DNA of 64,000 bases from a bacterium BRH_c32 (GTDB lineage: Bacteria; Bacteroidota; Ignavibacteria; Ignavibacteriales; Melioribacteraceae): NCBI GenBank assembly GCA_001516025.1, contig LOEU01000037.1, forward strand, positions 1 through 64,000. The letters run 5' to 3'. Shown piece after piece: positions 28,901-37,662 of the stretch. Numbering within the stretch: the first letter of the stretch is position 1; every line of letters starts with the position of its first letter. The notes under the pieces were generated by a model that worked only from the letters and a program-made list of their open reading frames with translations, was not told the origin of the DNA and ran no database searches. Position numbers and translations under genes: made by a program.

Positions 28901-30149
28901 AGAAATGATTTGGCGAATAATCATAAACATGTATTTCAAATTGCTGCGCCTTAGCTCCACCGGAAACAGATACTTCTTGGATTTCACCTTTCTTCTGTGA
29001 TGCTAATGCAGTTAAGCTTAATGGGCCCATTTGGAATTGAGCTTTTACACCAAAGAGAGCTTCACTTCCTCCGACCAATGACGAAGTCTGCAATGAAACG
29101 TTTCCTGCTTCCACGCTTTGAACTATTTCATCTTCGTAACCTGTATATTTAATCTTGAGCTGATTCTCATATTGGAAAGTTCTTTCTGTATTCCAATCCG
29201 CATTAATAGTAAGTTTATCTCCAATTGTACCATTAAGATTAATTTGAACCTGCTGCTTGAAATCAGGTTCATTTCTTGTATTACCAAGCGCTGATGTTGT
29301 AATACCCTCAGTAGTTTCATTTCGCCAAGCACCATGAATATCCACAGCACCATTAATTTTTAAACTTATTTTCGGAGGACCGAAAATAGATAAGAATGAA
29401 GTACTCGGAAGAGGAATTTCGATATTCGTAATATCGGTTAGTAATTGGCTAAGATCTTTAGTACTCTTCTTTAATTCATATTTATAACCAATTTGTTCCC
29501 ATACATCACGATTAATCGCCTCGAGTCTAAGATCTATATATTCCTCTAATGGCATCTCTAAATAAGGTCGAGCTTCTTTCCCTACTAACATATCTGTAAT
29601 AGTAACTTTAGTTCCGGTAGAATCTAATTTTACAATTCTATTTGAGTAATTCATAGAGGGATAAGCGAAAAGAGAAAGCTTCCTGCTTTTTCTAAATTCA
29701 GTATATGCCTTGTCTTCTCGTTCATATTTGAAATTTTTTATTCTTGCAGTTGAATCTTGAGATAAGGAATCGATTCTTTTGAGTGAGTCGATTTTGAATT
29801 GACTCATTAATGAATCTGTTGCCGGTTTCTTTGTTGTATCGGCGATAATGTCAAATAAATCGATAACCTTTTTAGAAGGTTCAGTTTTGATTAAGTCTTT
29901 TTCTGAATTAGAAGATAGTCCATTGGTAGCAAATTTTTGATCAGGGAGATCATTTTTGACAACTGATAATAGCTCAAAACAATTATCAAATAATAGAAGA
30001 TCATTTGATTGAGAATTATTCTGACTTGAAAATCCAAGAGAGATAGCTACATATAAAATAAAAAATGGAACAAAGAAAAGCTTCAGTCCCAACTTTAAGA
30101 TATTTTTAAGAGAATTATGGATATTATACCTTTGATATAAATTAAACAT
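22971..30149 (-). CDS. sprA: SprA, type IX secretion outer-membrane translocon
   Basis: SprA forms the giant 36-strand outer-membrane beta-barrel through which T9SS cargo leaves. The 2392-residue product has the family size, an N-terminal hydrophobic signal segment at about residues 20-42, an early RKLSLFAYPSM-type region, and alternating amphipathic strands throughout. Glycine- and aromatic-rich strands run to the C-terminus. At about residues 1824-1975 there is a low-complexity P/Q/R- and DS-rich insert. A weak ATTTAG precedes the ATG. It sits upstream of porX by 15 bases. The plug protein gene lies in the same co-directional run at 39626-40855. Identification by size, composition and context is strong. 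Confidence 0.93.
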   Translation of the reverse strand: MFNLYQRYNIHNSLKNILKLGLKLFFVPFFILYVAISLGFSSQNNSQSNDLLLFDNCFELLSVVKNDLPDQKFATNGLSSNSEKDLIKTEPSKKVIDLFDIIADTTKKPATDSLMSQFKIDSLKRIDSLSQDSTARIKNFKYEREDKAYTEFRKSRKLSLFAYPSMNYSNRIVKLDSTGTKVTITDMLVGKEARPYLEMPLEEYIDLRLEAINRDVWEQIGYKYELKKSTKDLSQLLTDITNIEIPLPSTSFLSIFGPPKISLKINGAVDIHGAWRNETTEGITTSALGNTRNEPDFKQQVQINLNGTIGDKLTINADWNTERTFQYENQLKIKYTGYEDEIVQSVEAGNVSLQTSSLVGGSEALFGVKAQFQMGPLSLTALASQKKGEIQEVSVSGGAKAQQFEIHVYDYSPNHFFLHKMYADRNLSIFNNFYSSPIPRVTDSVLVKDIEVWKTITGLANPNERKGNAFINLEPRRKGDLLNNQRDSTLQSIPGIQEIGRRFMLLVQGVDYDYHAETGYISFRTQIQDQDAVAVAFRTEGPTTSSDDDRYYGEFLSDVSADTTALIVLKLVKPANLQPQFKDAWVLQLRNIYPVGGREVKEEGFKLDLLYRIEGQEPRSDYNGVKLLETFGLDRTDQSGTSATPDGAFDFFPNKTIKPSTGEVIFPFLEPFGRDLPKTLPDSLKYNAVYDTTVTFAKQDRSKDKFLISGEYSAAVSSVYTIGFNVVENSVKVLLNGMQLVEGVDYTVDYNIGQIIIRKAEALVPGADLKITYEQNDLFQLASKTLLGLRGNIQFSKKTSLGFSYLNLNQQTLSDKVRIGEEPLNNSIFGADFQTSIDLPFITKALDKVISTSAVSNFSLKGEFAYIDPDPNTKKSTITSDAGKSIAYIDDFEGAKRTIPMGMAYGSWKDVSVPNNLPVIGKFPEIQQMNYKANAYWYNITPSDVTVQNLYGDRKQTSRDQQQITALDFIYTPTQRGYYNWNPTLDQTNLNWAGMMKPLSSTANNLVEENIEFIEFWMYTIVAPENLKLHIDLGQISEDVIPNGRLDTEDKNSNDLVDEGEDTGIDGLRDFEEPGYNASTNPDPSNDNYSFVYSTSADYSRIVATEGNAKSTDLGRLPDSEDLNRNFTLDRVNSYFRYEVPLDTSKTTNPFIQGGGYKGSNWYLFKVPLKDFVEKFGDPSFSVVETIRLWVSGASTPVHIRFAELNLVGNQWQKVLTPPRVTAEDTVMTVSVINYEDNPEYYLPAGVQQEKDRTKPDEQVLKNEQSLNLIINQLEDGDKREVVKYLYKPLDVFNYQEMKLFIHGDLRDAPGSISHYSGPEDYASEVYLRFGSDTSNYYEYRQPVQADWNEVSLVFSELTAIKQRRDSTQIKGVYLVPLADLPGHTYGVRGNPTLTRISFFQIGIINPTNKGSKGERISGDVWINELRVLGADDTPGWAYTASTSFQLADLLKVNFNINQTNPYFHKLSERFGTRDDRRSWGVSADLDILKLIPLNLSGSNFKVTYSRNESTVNPLYMPGTDIKVDEAQKQIEANLIEKNVDPAIIQEQLRSIKGETQTVSVSEIWSVQNFRIKIPTDFWLIRDTFNSLAFSFTYNKSMSRNPTIINEFKWSWNAGASYSVNLSRDNFFKPLDIPYLGDVLSFFTDYKDVKIFYSPTSISSNLTASRNRSFRVNRTSPDKPNVQRDFTTNRGAGLAWSLTEGGFFNVGFNYNFDIQSSLAYLLTENDMERSESEIWKEIFSGAVFGKDYNYRQNFDLRLNPKVPSIWDLNKYISITTNYSVSYTWQNNFQQEELGRSAGYSNRISAGLNIRLKSIFAPLFRVEQVKDEPKAPTQAPSQGGRRSGTREQTQQPLIEKPIQQTPQPPPTAAASPTRRRNPRASMFANNTNINPADTSGLGTPLIQQDSVARTRPIIPVDSITQNLNLAQIDSVSRNRPLFQADSTFDKSFVAHRDSSVFGDSLAFSDSTYADSLDVEVPSEPIYTIGLEYLKLGVKWLLLDYDQISLNFSQQSSLSSSGLKGTGTGFNNFFGIKQSENKGPNRLFMLGLSNKVGSRAPNGNLSDNYSHKNQFDIKTSRPLWEGAQLDLNWTVGWGLNKATTIQTDSMGVVSIKNLTSTGDITRSFVSLPSFLFISGGIKKVAELYDKTAPRPTENLSKAFVEGLETFSLFSKVPVLKDVMKYIPRPNWSLTWNGLEKIEWLDFAKKVSLQHAYTSTYNEGWKINTDGLHEVQSQKIEFGFNPLLGLSMQFDKVLGGNLTSSIRFSTKTIYNLGATTRNITESFTRDINVSASYQKSGFELPLFGISLKNDLEVSISYTSGKSSSLVYKMDNFKEAGEPLDGTTRTTIEPKVKYVMSSRVTLSIFYRRTSVEPQGASRIPPTTTNEAGIDVHISIQ

Positions 30150-30263
30150 CTAAATTAATTGTAGAATTTTACTTATAATCCCTCCGATTTTTTTATATAT
30201 GAAAAATATAGTAAAATCCTATTCATTTGCAATTCCTTTTTGAGGGAAAAATTTTTACGTTGA

Positions 30264-30953
30264 TTATATGATATCTTTTATTTGCGTCTTCTCTTCAATC
30301 GATTCAATGAATTGATTTTTGTGAACAATAATGGCACTTAAATTATTTCCTACACAAGCACCTGTATCAATATACCACGAATTAGATTCTTCAACGACTG
30401 TAATTTGCGACTGTTTAGTATGACCAACCACTTGAAATTTCCCCAAGTCTAAAAGTGAATCGCGATTCCACAATATACCTTTATCACTTCTTAGATCATC
30501 AATTATCATAGGTTCTAAAACAGAAAGATCATCCTTATAATTATTAGGTAGAAATTTTCTATACGTTTTTGATACACCTGCATGAGAAATAAAACAATCA
30601 TCTAAATCCATATACAAAGGTGCTTTACTAATTAAATCAATATGAGCAAAGATATCATTTTCATAATGTTCATAAGATTCTAAAGTTGATTCACTTCCAT
30701 TAAAAAGCCAAGAACGCGCAAATACACTTGAAGGTTCTTTAAAGAAATGATAGAACATATAATCATGATTGCCGGGTGTAAACTTAATATTATTTTCAAT
30801 AATAAAATTAATTACATCACGCGAATGATTTCCTCTATCAACCATATCCCCGACAGTTACGACTTTAATTCGAGGATATTTTTTAACTATCTTTTTGTAA
30901 AGTTCTACAAGAGTATAGTAGCAACCGTGTATATCACCAATAACAGCAACCAT
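30264..30953 (-). CDS. Metallophosphoesterase, PPP-type protein phosphatase-like
   Basis: This belongs to the calcineurin-like metallophosphoesterases. The 229-residue protein has the ordered metal-binding motifs GDIHGCY (residues 6-12), GDMVDRG (about 35-41), GNHD (about 61-64) and VVGHT (about 177). The substrate may be phosphoserine/threonine proteins or a small phosphoester such as a dinucleotide, and cannot be decided from sequence. It follows the CoA-transferase gene by 2 bases and precedes sprA by 114 bases, so its place between them probably reflects operon structure. Confidence 0.85.
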   Translation of the reverse strand: MVAVIGDIHGCYYTLVELYKKIVKKYPRIKVVTVGDMVDRGNHSRDVINFIIENNIKFTPGNHDYMFYHFFKEPSSVFARSWLFNGSESTLESYEHYENDIFAHIDLISKAPLYMDLDDCFISHAGVSKTYRKFLPNNYKDDLSVLEPMIIDDLRSDKGILWNRDSLLDLGKFQVVGHTKQSQITVVEESNSWYIDTGACVGNNLSAIIVHKNQFIESIEEKTQIKDII

Positions 30954-30955
30954 AA

Positions 30956-32314
30956 TTAAATATAGAAAACCTTTTTAGCATATTCAGTTAATTCATCTCT
31001 AAAGATTGGATGTGCAATTTGTATTAATTGTCTTACTCTATCTTGAATAGTTCTGCCAAAAAGATTCGCTATTCCATATTCGGTTACAACATAATGAACA
31101 TCGCCGCGAGATGTTACAACTCCGGCACCCGGTTTTAACATCGAAACTATGCGCGAGTATTTCAAATCTTTTGTAGCTGAAGGGAGAGCTATAATTGGTT
31201 TGCCTCCTTCTGAGTGAGCAGCACCTCTTATAAAATCAACTTGTCCGCCTATACCGCTATAAAAACGAGTTCCAATTGAATCCGAGCATACTTGCCCGGT
31301 TAGATCCACTTCAATTGAAGAATTAATTGCAATCATCTTATTATTCTTAGCGATTATAAATGGATCATTAATATATTCTTGTGGGTGAAATTCTATTACA
31401 GGATTATTATGAATAAAATCGTAAGAGCGTTTAGTACCAAGGCAGAATCCAGCAATAATTTTACCGGGATGTAATGTTTTTTGTTCGCCATTAATAATCC
31501 CATTTTCTACCAATTCGACAATGCCATCAGAAAACATTTCAGTATGGATTCCGAGATCTTTCTTATTCTTTAAATATTTCAATACTGAATCCGGAATCGC
31601 ACCAATACCCATTTGAAGAGTGGAACCATCCTCAATTAAAGATGCAACATTCTCGCCGATTTTATCATATATGGCTAAGGTCTCAGGAGTAGTATCGGGA
31701 TCAACTTGTGGTAATTCTAATAAAGGAGTATCTGATTCTACAAATAGATCAACTTTATTAACATGAATAAAGCTATTGCCTAGCCCGCGTGGCATATTTT
31801 TATTTACTTGAGCAATTACAAATTTTGCTTTTTCAGTAGGAGTCTTAATATTACCTACATCAATTCCATAGCTACAGAAACCATGTTCATCGGGTGGAGA
31901 AACATGAATAAGTGCAACATCAGCTTGGAGAACTCCCTTTTTAAATAACTGTGTAACCTCCGAAAGGAATATTGGAATAAACTCTGCGCGCCCTTCATTA
32001 ACGGCTCCGCGGGCATTTCCGCCTATAAAAAATGCTTTATGATGAAAATGTTTTTCCATTCCCGGTTTAAGGTATGGCAAATCACCTACTATAAGTATAT
32101 GATAAATTTCTACATCTTCTAATTCATCTTTTCTTCTTACCATTGCATTAATTAAATCAAATGGTGCGGCGCATCCGGGCTGAATAACCAATTTGTCCTT
32201 AGATTTTATAACTCTTACTGCTTCATCGGCAGTTACTAACTTAGAATTATATTTTGCTACCCAAGGAGCATTAGCATTTAGTGTTGATTTTGTTGCTTCG
32301 ATTGTCATAACCAT
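30956..32314 (-). CDS. Acetyl-CoA hydrolase/transferase family CoA transferase
   Basis: Family members move CoA between acetate and a partner such as 4-hydroxybutyrate, butyrate or succinate. The 452-residue product has an N-terminal domain with QPGCAAP and a C-terminal domain with the catalytic glutamate in SSIEVDLTGQV, followed by GIGGQVDFIRGAAHSEGGKPI and VTEYGIANLFG. The exact acceptor cannot be told by eye. Two in-frame ATGs occur, at 32314 and 32308; the AGAG before the first is too close, so the second may be used. It lies 11 bases after ald. Together with acetate kinase elsewhere in the window it suggests acetate or amino-acid fermentation steps. Confidence 0.85.
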   Translation of the reverse strand: MVMTIEATKSTLNANAPWVAKYNSKLVTADEAVRVIKSKDKLVIQPGCAAPFDLINAMVRRKDELEDVEIYHILIVGDLPYLKPGMEKHFHHKAFFIGGNARGAVNEGRAEFIPIFLSEVTQLFKKGVLQADVALIHVSPPDEHGFCSYGIDVGNIKTPTEKAKFVIAQVNKNMPRGLGNSFIHVNKVDLFVESDTPLLELPQVDPDTTPETLAIYDKIGENVASLIEDGSTLQMGIGAIPDSVLKYLKNKKDLGIHTEMFSDGIVELVENGIINGEQKTLHPGKIIAGFCLGTKRSYDFIHNNPVIEFHPQEYINDPFIIAKNNKMIAINSSIEVDLTGQVCSDSIGTRFYSGIGGQVDFIRGAAHSEGGKPIIALPSATKDLKYSRIVSMLKPGAGVVTSRGDVHYVVTEYGIANLFGRTIQDRVRQLIQIAHPIFRDELTEYAKKVFYI

Positions 32315-32325
32315 CTCTAAAATTT

Positions 32326-33447
32326 TTAGTTTTTTGAAAAAATATGCAGCCGTCTATACTCAATCTTAAATTCTTCGGCTATAATTTCATTAGTACAATA
32401 TCCGTTATAAGAACAGACTCCCCTTGCTAATCCGGTATCGCCGATAAGAGCATTAGACAATCCATTATTTGCTATCTCTAATATATATTCTATTGATGCA
32501 TTATTTAGTCCATAACTTGCAGAACGTGCAACTATCGCAGGCATATTTGGGACACAATAATGAATCACTTCATGTTCGATATAAATCGGGTCTGAAATCG
32601 TAGTAGGTCGGCTTGTTTCCACACAACCACCTTGGTCAATCGAAACATCAACTATAACTGCACCTTTTTTCATCGACTTAACCATCTCTTCAGTAATTAA
32701 ACTTGGAGCTTTTTCCGATTTAATCTGAACGGCTGCAACTAATAGATCGGCAAATGAAGCACCGCGTGCAATGGTAAATGGATTTGCAGAAACAGTGGTA
32801 ATATTTTTAGATATTTCAGATTGAATTCGTCTCAATCTTCTTAAATCTTTATCAAGAACAACTACATGTGCACCCCTTGAATGAGCGGCACGAGCAGCAT
32901 TATATCCCACAACACCGGCTCCAAGAATAACGACTGCCGCAGGAGCAACTCCAGAAATACCTCCCATTACAATTCCACGTCCGACTGAATTATCACTTCC
33001 TAAATATCTTTCGCCCACTTCTATGGCTAATTGTCCTGCAATCTCACTCATCGATTCAAGCACGGGGAATTGACCGTCTTTTTCAATTAATTCATAAGCA
33101 ATTGCTGTTACCTTTTTCTTCATCATCTTATCAAGAACGTTTTTCTTATTTAGAGCAAGATGAAGAAATGAAAATGTAATTTGATCTTCTTGTAAAAGTT
33201 CAGCTTCTTCTTCTGTATAAGGTGCAATTTTTACAATCATTTCAGATCTTTGAAAAACTTCTTCGGTTGTATAAACTATACTAGCTCCGTTTTTTGCATA
33301 TTCTTGATCAGAACAGTGGCTGCCATCTCCTGCACCGGATTGAACAAAAACTGTATGACCGGCTTTTATAAGAGAATCAACACCGGCAGGAGCCAATGCT
33401 ACTCTTTTTTCTTCAAGCTGTGTTTCTTTTGGAATTCCTATTCTCAT
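32326..33447 (-). CDS. ald: Alanine dehydrogenase
   Basis: This enzyme reversibly deaminates alanine to pyruvate with NAD. The 373-residue protein has the AlaDH/PNT N-terminal domain (MRIGIPKETQLEEKRVALAP), a Rossmann domain with VVILGAGVVGYNAARAA near 170-186, and VDVSIDQGGC near 270 carrying the catalytic aspartate. The C-terminal SYGLNNASIEYILEIANNG region is typical of alanine dehydrogenase rather than transhydrogenase. A 74-base gap separates it from spmAB. Confidence 0.92.
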   Translation of the reverse strand: MRIGIPKETQLEEKRVALAPAGVDSLIKAGHTVFVQSGAGDGSHCSDQEYAKNGASIVYTTEEVFQRSEMIVKIAPYTEEEAELLQEDQITFSFLHLALNKKNVLDKMMKKKVTAIAYELIEKDGQFPVLESMSEIAGQLAIEVGERYLGSDNSVGRGIVMGGISGVAPAAVVILGAGVVGYNAARAAHSRGAHVVVLDKDLRRLRRIQSEISKNITTVSANPFTIARGASFADLLVAAVQIKSEKAPSLITEEMVKSMKKGAVIVDVSIDQGGCVETSRPTTISDPIYIEHEVIHYCVPNMPAIVARSASYGLNNASIEYILEIANNGLSNALIGDTGLARGVCSYNGYCTNEIIAEEFKIEYRRLHIFSKN

Positions 33448-33521
33448 AATTAAGTCTTAATTTTTTAAAGAAAAATAATTATTAACAACAATATATCCAA
33501 TTCTTTTTTAACTATATATAC

Positions 33522-35123
33522 TTATCCGAATAAAATCCGAGTAATAAAAAGTGCTGCTAAAATACCAATAAAATCAGCAATTAATCCTGCAGCCAAAGCA
33601 TGTCTGGTCCTTTTTATGTTTACCGAACCAAAATAAAGAGCAATTACATAAAAGGTGGTTTCCGTACTCCCCATTATTGTAGATACCAAAACGCCAATAA
33701 ATGAATCGGCACCATGTTTTGCAATAATTTCCGTCATTATTCCGAGCGATCCACTACCGGAGAGAGGTCTCATTAATGCCATTGGTAATGCTTCAGCCGG
33801 AAATCCGATTATATTTGTTAAGGGATTTAATAATATAATTAGAAAATCCATTGCACCACCGGCTCTAAATATCCCGATAGCCATTAACATTGCAACTAAA
33901 TAGGGAATAATCCTTACAGCTACATCAAAACCTTCTTTTGCCCCTTCAACAAATGTCTCATAAACTTTTACTTTCTTATACATTCCATAAGAAAGAAAAA
34001 GAATTATTATCAATGGGATTGCTAATATAGAAATAAATTGAATGATTTCTTTAATGATATCGATATTAATTGAAGGTAATTTGAAGATATCGGTAGTAAA
34101 GAGAGTAATTGCTATCAATGAAAAAGAAAACATCCCGATAAAAAGTTTATAACTTTTCTTAATCCAATCGCCGAATTTAAAATCAGGGATAGAAAATTTT
34201 TCAAGAATTTTTACTGAGATAATAGCTGCCGAAGTAGCACAAAGTGCACCGAAGAATGAAGTGCCGATTATAATGGAAGGATTGCTGCTCCCTGCCGCCG
34301 CTCTCACAGCTATTGCAGTTGCCGGGATAAGTGTTAGCCCGGCAGTATTTATAGCTAGAAATGTACACATTGCATTTGTAGCTGTTCCTTTTTCAGGATT
34401 AAGCTTATCAAGCTCTTCCATAGCTTTAAGACCGAAAGGAGTTGCCGCATTACCAAGACCGAGCATATTGGCAGAAATATTCATCAAAATTGATCCTATT
34501 GCCGGATGATCGGAAGGGACGTCAGGAAATAGAAATTTCATAATCGGTTTTGCTGCGTTAGCAAATTTTGTAATAAGACCTGATTCTTGAGCAATTTTCA
34601 TAATCCCTAGCCACAAAGCCATTATTCCAATAAGTCCTAAAGCTATATTTACAGCTGTTTTTGCATAATCCAGAATTGCATTTGTAATTCCTTTCATCTT
34701 AAGAAAGGATACTTTTTCAAATACAATTTTTGCTTCTATTATATTTGCTTCACTTCTTTTTAACGATATAAAAGTGCCATATATATCATCACTCTTCCCT
34801 TCGGCAGATGCAATCTGTTGAATAATTTCGGGAGAATTAGAATTGACATTTAATACAAAAGAGCCAGAATTTGATTTTATAAAGGTTAATTCTGTATTTC
34901 CCTTAAAATTAATTGAATCATCTATTCCATAAATTGTTCTTAGTGATTCTTTAGGTATTATTAGTTCTGATGCGACTTTAGTTTTTGTAGAATCATTAAG
35001 TAGGAAAACGGCATTTATCTCTTTTCCGTTTGCATATTTATCATTAAACGAATCAGAGACATCAATAATAATACCTGATAAAATACCGATAGCTGCAAGG
35101 GCGATCCAAATATAATTTAGCAT
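33522..35123 (-). CDS. Fused SpmA-SpmB nucleoside-recognition membrane protein
   Basis: This 533-residue polytopic protein joins two nucleoside-recognition (Gate) domains that are separate SpmA and SpmB proteins in spore formers. An N-terminal helix (about 5-21) is followed by a soluble, probably extracytoplasmic, insert at about 25-145. The SpmA half (about 150-310) contains LFPDVPSDHPAIGSILMNIS and GLGNAATPFGLKAM. The SpmB half (about 355-533) contains MRPLSGSGSLGIM and GSTETTFYVIALYFG. The substrate is not known. It lies 7 bases after lptD in the envelope run. There is no sporulation gene nearby, so the spore-related name is historical. Confidence 0.85.
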   Translation of the reverse strand: MLNYIWIALAAIGILSGIIIDVSDSFNDKYANGKEINAVFLLNDSTKTKVASELIIPKESLRTIYGIDDSINFKGNTELTFIKSNSGSFVLNVNSNSPEIIQQIASAEGKSDDIYGTFISLKRSEANIIEAKIVFEKVSFLKMKGITNAILDYAKTAVNIALGLIGIMALWLGIMKIAQESGLITKFANAAKPIMKFLFPDVPSDHPAIGSILMNISANMLGLGNAATPFGLKAMEELDKLNPEKGTATNAMCTFLAINTAGLTLIPATAIAVRAAAGSSNPSIIIGTSFFGALCATSAAIISVKILEKFSIPDFKFGDWIKKSYKLFIGMFSFSLIAITLFTTDIFKLPSINIDIIKEIIQFISILAIPLIIILFLSYGMYKKVKVYETFVEGAKEGFDVAVRIIPYLVAMLMAIGIFRAGGAMDFLIILLNPLTNIIGFPAEALPMALMRPLSGSGSLGIMTEIIAKHGADSFIGVLVSTIMGSTETTFYVIALYFGSVNIKRTRHALAAGLIADFIGILAALFITRILFG

Positions 35124-35130
35124 AATTAAA

Positions 35131-37653
35131 TTACCTTCTCCCCGAATAAAGTCCGCGTGCCTTAGTTACTTTAATATCCTGAAATTCAGAAGCTTTCATT
35201 CTTATTTCAAAATGATAACCTCGATAAGTACCTAAAGGATTCCAAGTAAAATTAAATTCCCAACAGTGTAAGTCTCGATATACGGTTATTTGTGGCGCAG
35301 AAATCTGTTTTTGCTCAATATCGTAGCTTCCTCTTACTTTAAATTTCCAATTCTCCGTTAAATTAAAACTTAAATCCAATCCTAAATTAGAAAATTTATT
35401 TACGATATTTGGATTGTTCTTTGATAAATTATAATAATAAGAGAGACTTAAATCCCAAGGGATTGATAAATCAGCAGGTTCACTATTATCATATAAGGCA
35501 ATGAAATCTTTCTTTTTGAATGCGTCTAATTCATCAGTCTTAGCTGTATCTTGTTTTTCTTTTTTCTCAATTTTATCGCCTGCTATAGAAGTTGAGATTG
35601 AAAAACTAAAATTAGTCAAACGAAACAATCCCTTCCCTTCTTTATATAAAAACCGGTTAATTCTTTGTGGACCGTTGTAATCATAAAATGTATAAGATGA
35701 GGATCCTTGAAAACTCAAAAGCTGACCTATTTGAGTTCGATAACTAAGATTAAGATCACTCACTCTAAGGCTATCGGCAGCAAAATTATAATTAACACTT
35801 GCATCGAAATTTAGAAGCGTAATTTTATTGTCGCTATTAGTAGAATCTTTTGGATCTTTAAATGTTTTTATTTCAAAAATATTTCCGAGAGAAAAACTCA
35901 AACTCTGTCTTTTGCCACCGCTGACACCTCCGAAAATCTCTCTTCCGAATTTATCATATCGGACTTCTTCTCCGCTGCTTAATTTATATGAGTCGTAATA
36001 ATCCCAACTATCAGATGCGAAATCAGGTTGATAAGTATATGAAATCGAAGGACGTACCGTATGCCTGAATGCTTCAATACCCAAGAAACTTGTTTGCATA
36101 ATTCCATATAATTTTGTCGATGCAGAAACACTCATGTCAAAGGTTCTTACGAAGTTAAGTTCATTTACATACCTTTCGCTGATGGAGTCTCTTACCATTG
36201 GTGCACCGGTTTCGGGATTAGTTGAAAGCAACGGAATTGATTCTAAAACTAATCTTCTATTGTACCATTTTTCATTATAACTAAAATTCGGAGATATATT
36301 AAAATAGCCTAATTTTGGAGAAAAATTTAGATTAACACTATGATTAACGCCAAGTTTTTTTTCTAAATTACCGCCAACTTTACTTCTATCATTCTTAAAC
36401 TGTCCATTATAGTCAAGGGCTATTAATTCATACCAACTCGGTTCGGTGGAATATTCTTTTGAATTCTTTTTGAAAGGACTGAATTGTGATTTTGAAAAAT
36501 TAAGACTCGGTAAGGTTTCATAAGTATCCCCGGTCCTAAGATTTTGTGAACGGTAGTAGTTAAGAGTAAGACTGCTGCCGCTTTCTTCCCATCTTTTATT
36601 AAAAGTGGCATTCGAAATAATGTCCTGAGATAATAAATCGTTATAGTCAATTGCATTATTTTGCAAAAATGTAGAGGATAAGAATTGGAGATTAGCATCC
36701 AAGCGAGTAGTAGGATTTATCTCTTGATTATGATAAAGATTAATATTCCAATCGGTTTGATTTCTGCGTGAGGGGTCTCCTTCTTCGCCGGTTATAATTC
36801 TGGAATAACCTGCATTAAAATTTCCCGAAAAAGAATAACGCTTAGCATATCGAGTTCTATTGCGAAATCCATATCCACCTTTGGTATAATAATCTCCAGT
36901 AAAAGACATATCGAAATAATCACTGGCAGCCCAAAAATAACCAAAGTTCCTGAAATATTGTCCGCGGTCAGCTATCTGCCCGTAAGTAGGAACGACTATT
37001 CCGCTTCTTCTGCCCGATTCATTGGGGAATACTGCGAATGGTATCGGTAATGGCAAAGGCACTCCTCCGATATACATAAAAATCCAATCGGCAATTATCT
37101 TGTCGTTTTGGATTACCTTCATTTTATCTGCTGTAAAATATGTATGAGGAGTATCGCTATCACATGTTGTAAACATACCCTCATCGATAAAGTAAGTATC
37201 TTTATCAACTTTTTTAACACTTTCTCCTTCGTATCGCGAACCAACTTCTTTATTTTTTGCTGCCGAAATAAAACCTTGTTGAGTCTTGAAATTATATCTT
37301 AACCGCTCTCCTTCAAAAGCATCGCCACCTTCTTTAAGTACTGGAGTTTCGATTAACTTTGTTTTTGAAGAATCCATTCTTCCGAATGCTTCTAATTCAT
37401 TTTTTGTATAATCGACAATGATTAATCCGCCATTAAGGTTAGTCTGTTTATACTTTAGAGCACCTGCACCATAAACGTACATCTTTTTATTTTTTACATC
37501 AAATACTAAGGAATCTTTCGATTCGGAATAAACTATATCTTCAATTTGACTTTTATTTTTAGTGGAATCAGTAGGTACAAAAAGGGAATCCTTTTCCTGT
37601 GCAAATAAAACCGTATAAAAAAATATAAAGAAAAAGATCCCTTTGATATTCAT
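35131..37653 (-). CDS. lptD: LptD-like LPS-assembly outer-membrane protein
   Basis: LptD is the beta-barrel that inserts lipopolysaccharide into the outer leaflet. The roughly 840-residue protein has a signal peptide (about 1-19, ending LFAQ), an OstA/LptA-like beta-jellyroll at about 45-190 with an EGERLRYNFKTQQG segment, and the family transition PLPLPIPFAVFPNESGRRSGIVVPTYG near 205-230. A large barrel follows to the end. ATG at 37653 is preferred over the TTG directly before it. Only one cysteine pattern (FTTCDSD) is visible in the periplasmic part, so a full disulfide set as in E. coli is unlikely. It lies between a ROK kinase and spmAB. Confidence 0.88.
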   Translation of the reverse strand: MNIKGIFFFIFFYTVLFAQEKDSLFVPTDSTKNKSQIEDIVYSESKDSLVFDVKNKKMYVYGAGALKYKQTNLNGGLIIVDYTKNELEAFGRMDSSKTKLIETPVLKEGGDAFEGERLRYNFKTQQGFISAAKNKEVGSRYEGESVKKVDKDTYFIDEGMFTTCDSDTPHTYFTADKMKVIQNDKIIADWIFMYIGGVPLPLPIPFAVFPNESGRRSGIVVPTYGQIADRGQYFRNFGYFWAASDYFDMSFTGDYYTKGGYGFRNRTRYAKRYSFSGNFNAGYSRIITGEEGDPSRRNQTDWNINLYHNQEINPTTRLDANLQFLSSTFLQNNAIDYNDLLSQDIISNATFNKRWEESGSSLTLNYYRSQNLRTGDTYETLPSLNFSKSQFSPFKKNSKEYSTEPSWYELIALDYNGQFKNDRSKVGGNLEKKLGVNHSVNLNFSPKLGYFNISPNFSYNEKWYNRRLVLESIPLLSTNPETGAPMVRDSISERYVNELNFVRTFDMSVSASTKLYGIMQTSFLGIEAFRHTVRPSISYTYQPDFASDSWDYYDSYKLSSGEEVRYDKFGREIFGGVSGGKRQSLSFSLGNIFEIKTFKDPKDSTNSDNKITLLNFDASVNYNFAADSLRVSDLNLSYRTQIGQLLSFQGSSSYTFYDYNGPQRINRFLYKEGKGLFRLTNFSFSISTSIAGDKIEKKEKQDTAKTDELDAFKKKDFIALYDNSEPADLSIPWDLSLSYYYNLSKNNPNIVNKFSNLGLDLSFNLTENWKFKVRGSYDIEQKQISAPQITVYRDLHCWEFNFTWNPLGTYRGYHFEIRMKASEFQDIKVTKARGLYSGRR

Positions 37654-37662
37654 CAAATACCA

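Noticed and set aside
28781-29353. Two alternative-frame minus-strand ORFs inside sprA
   Set aside because: They are frame shadows within a continuous 2392-codon gene, without recognisable family motifs.
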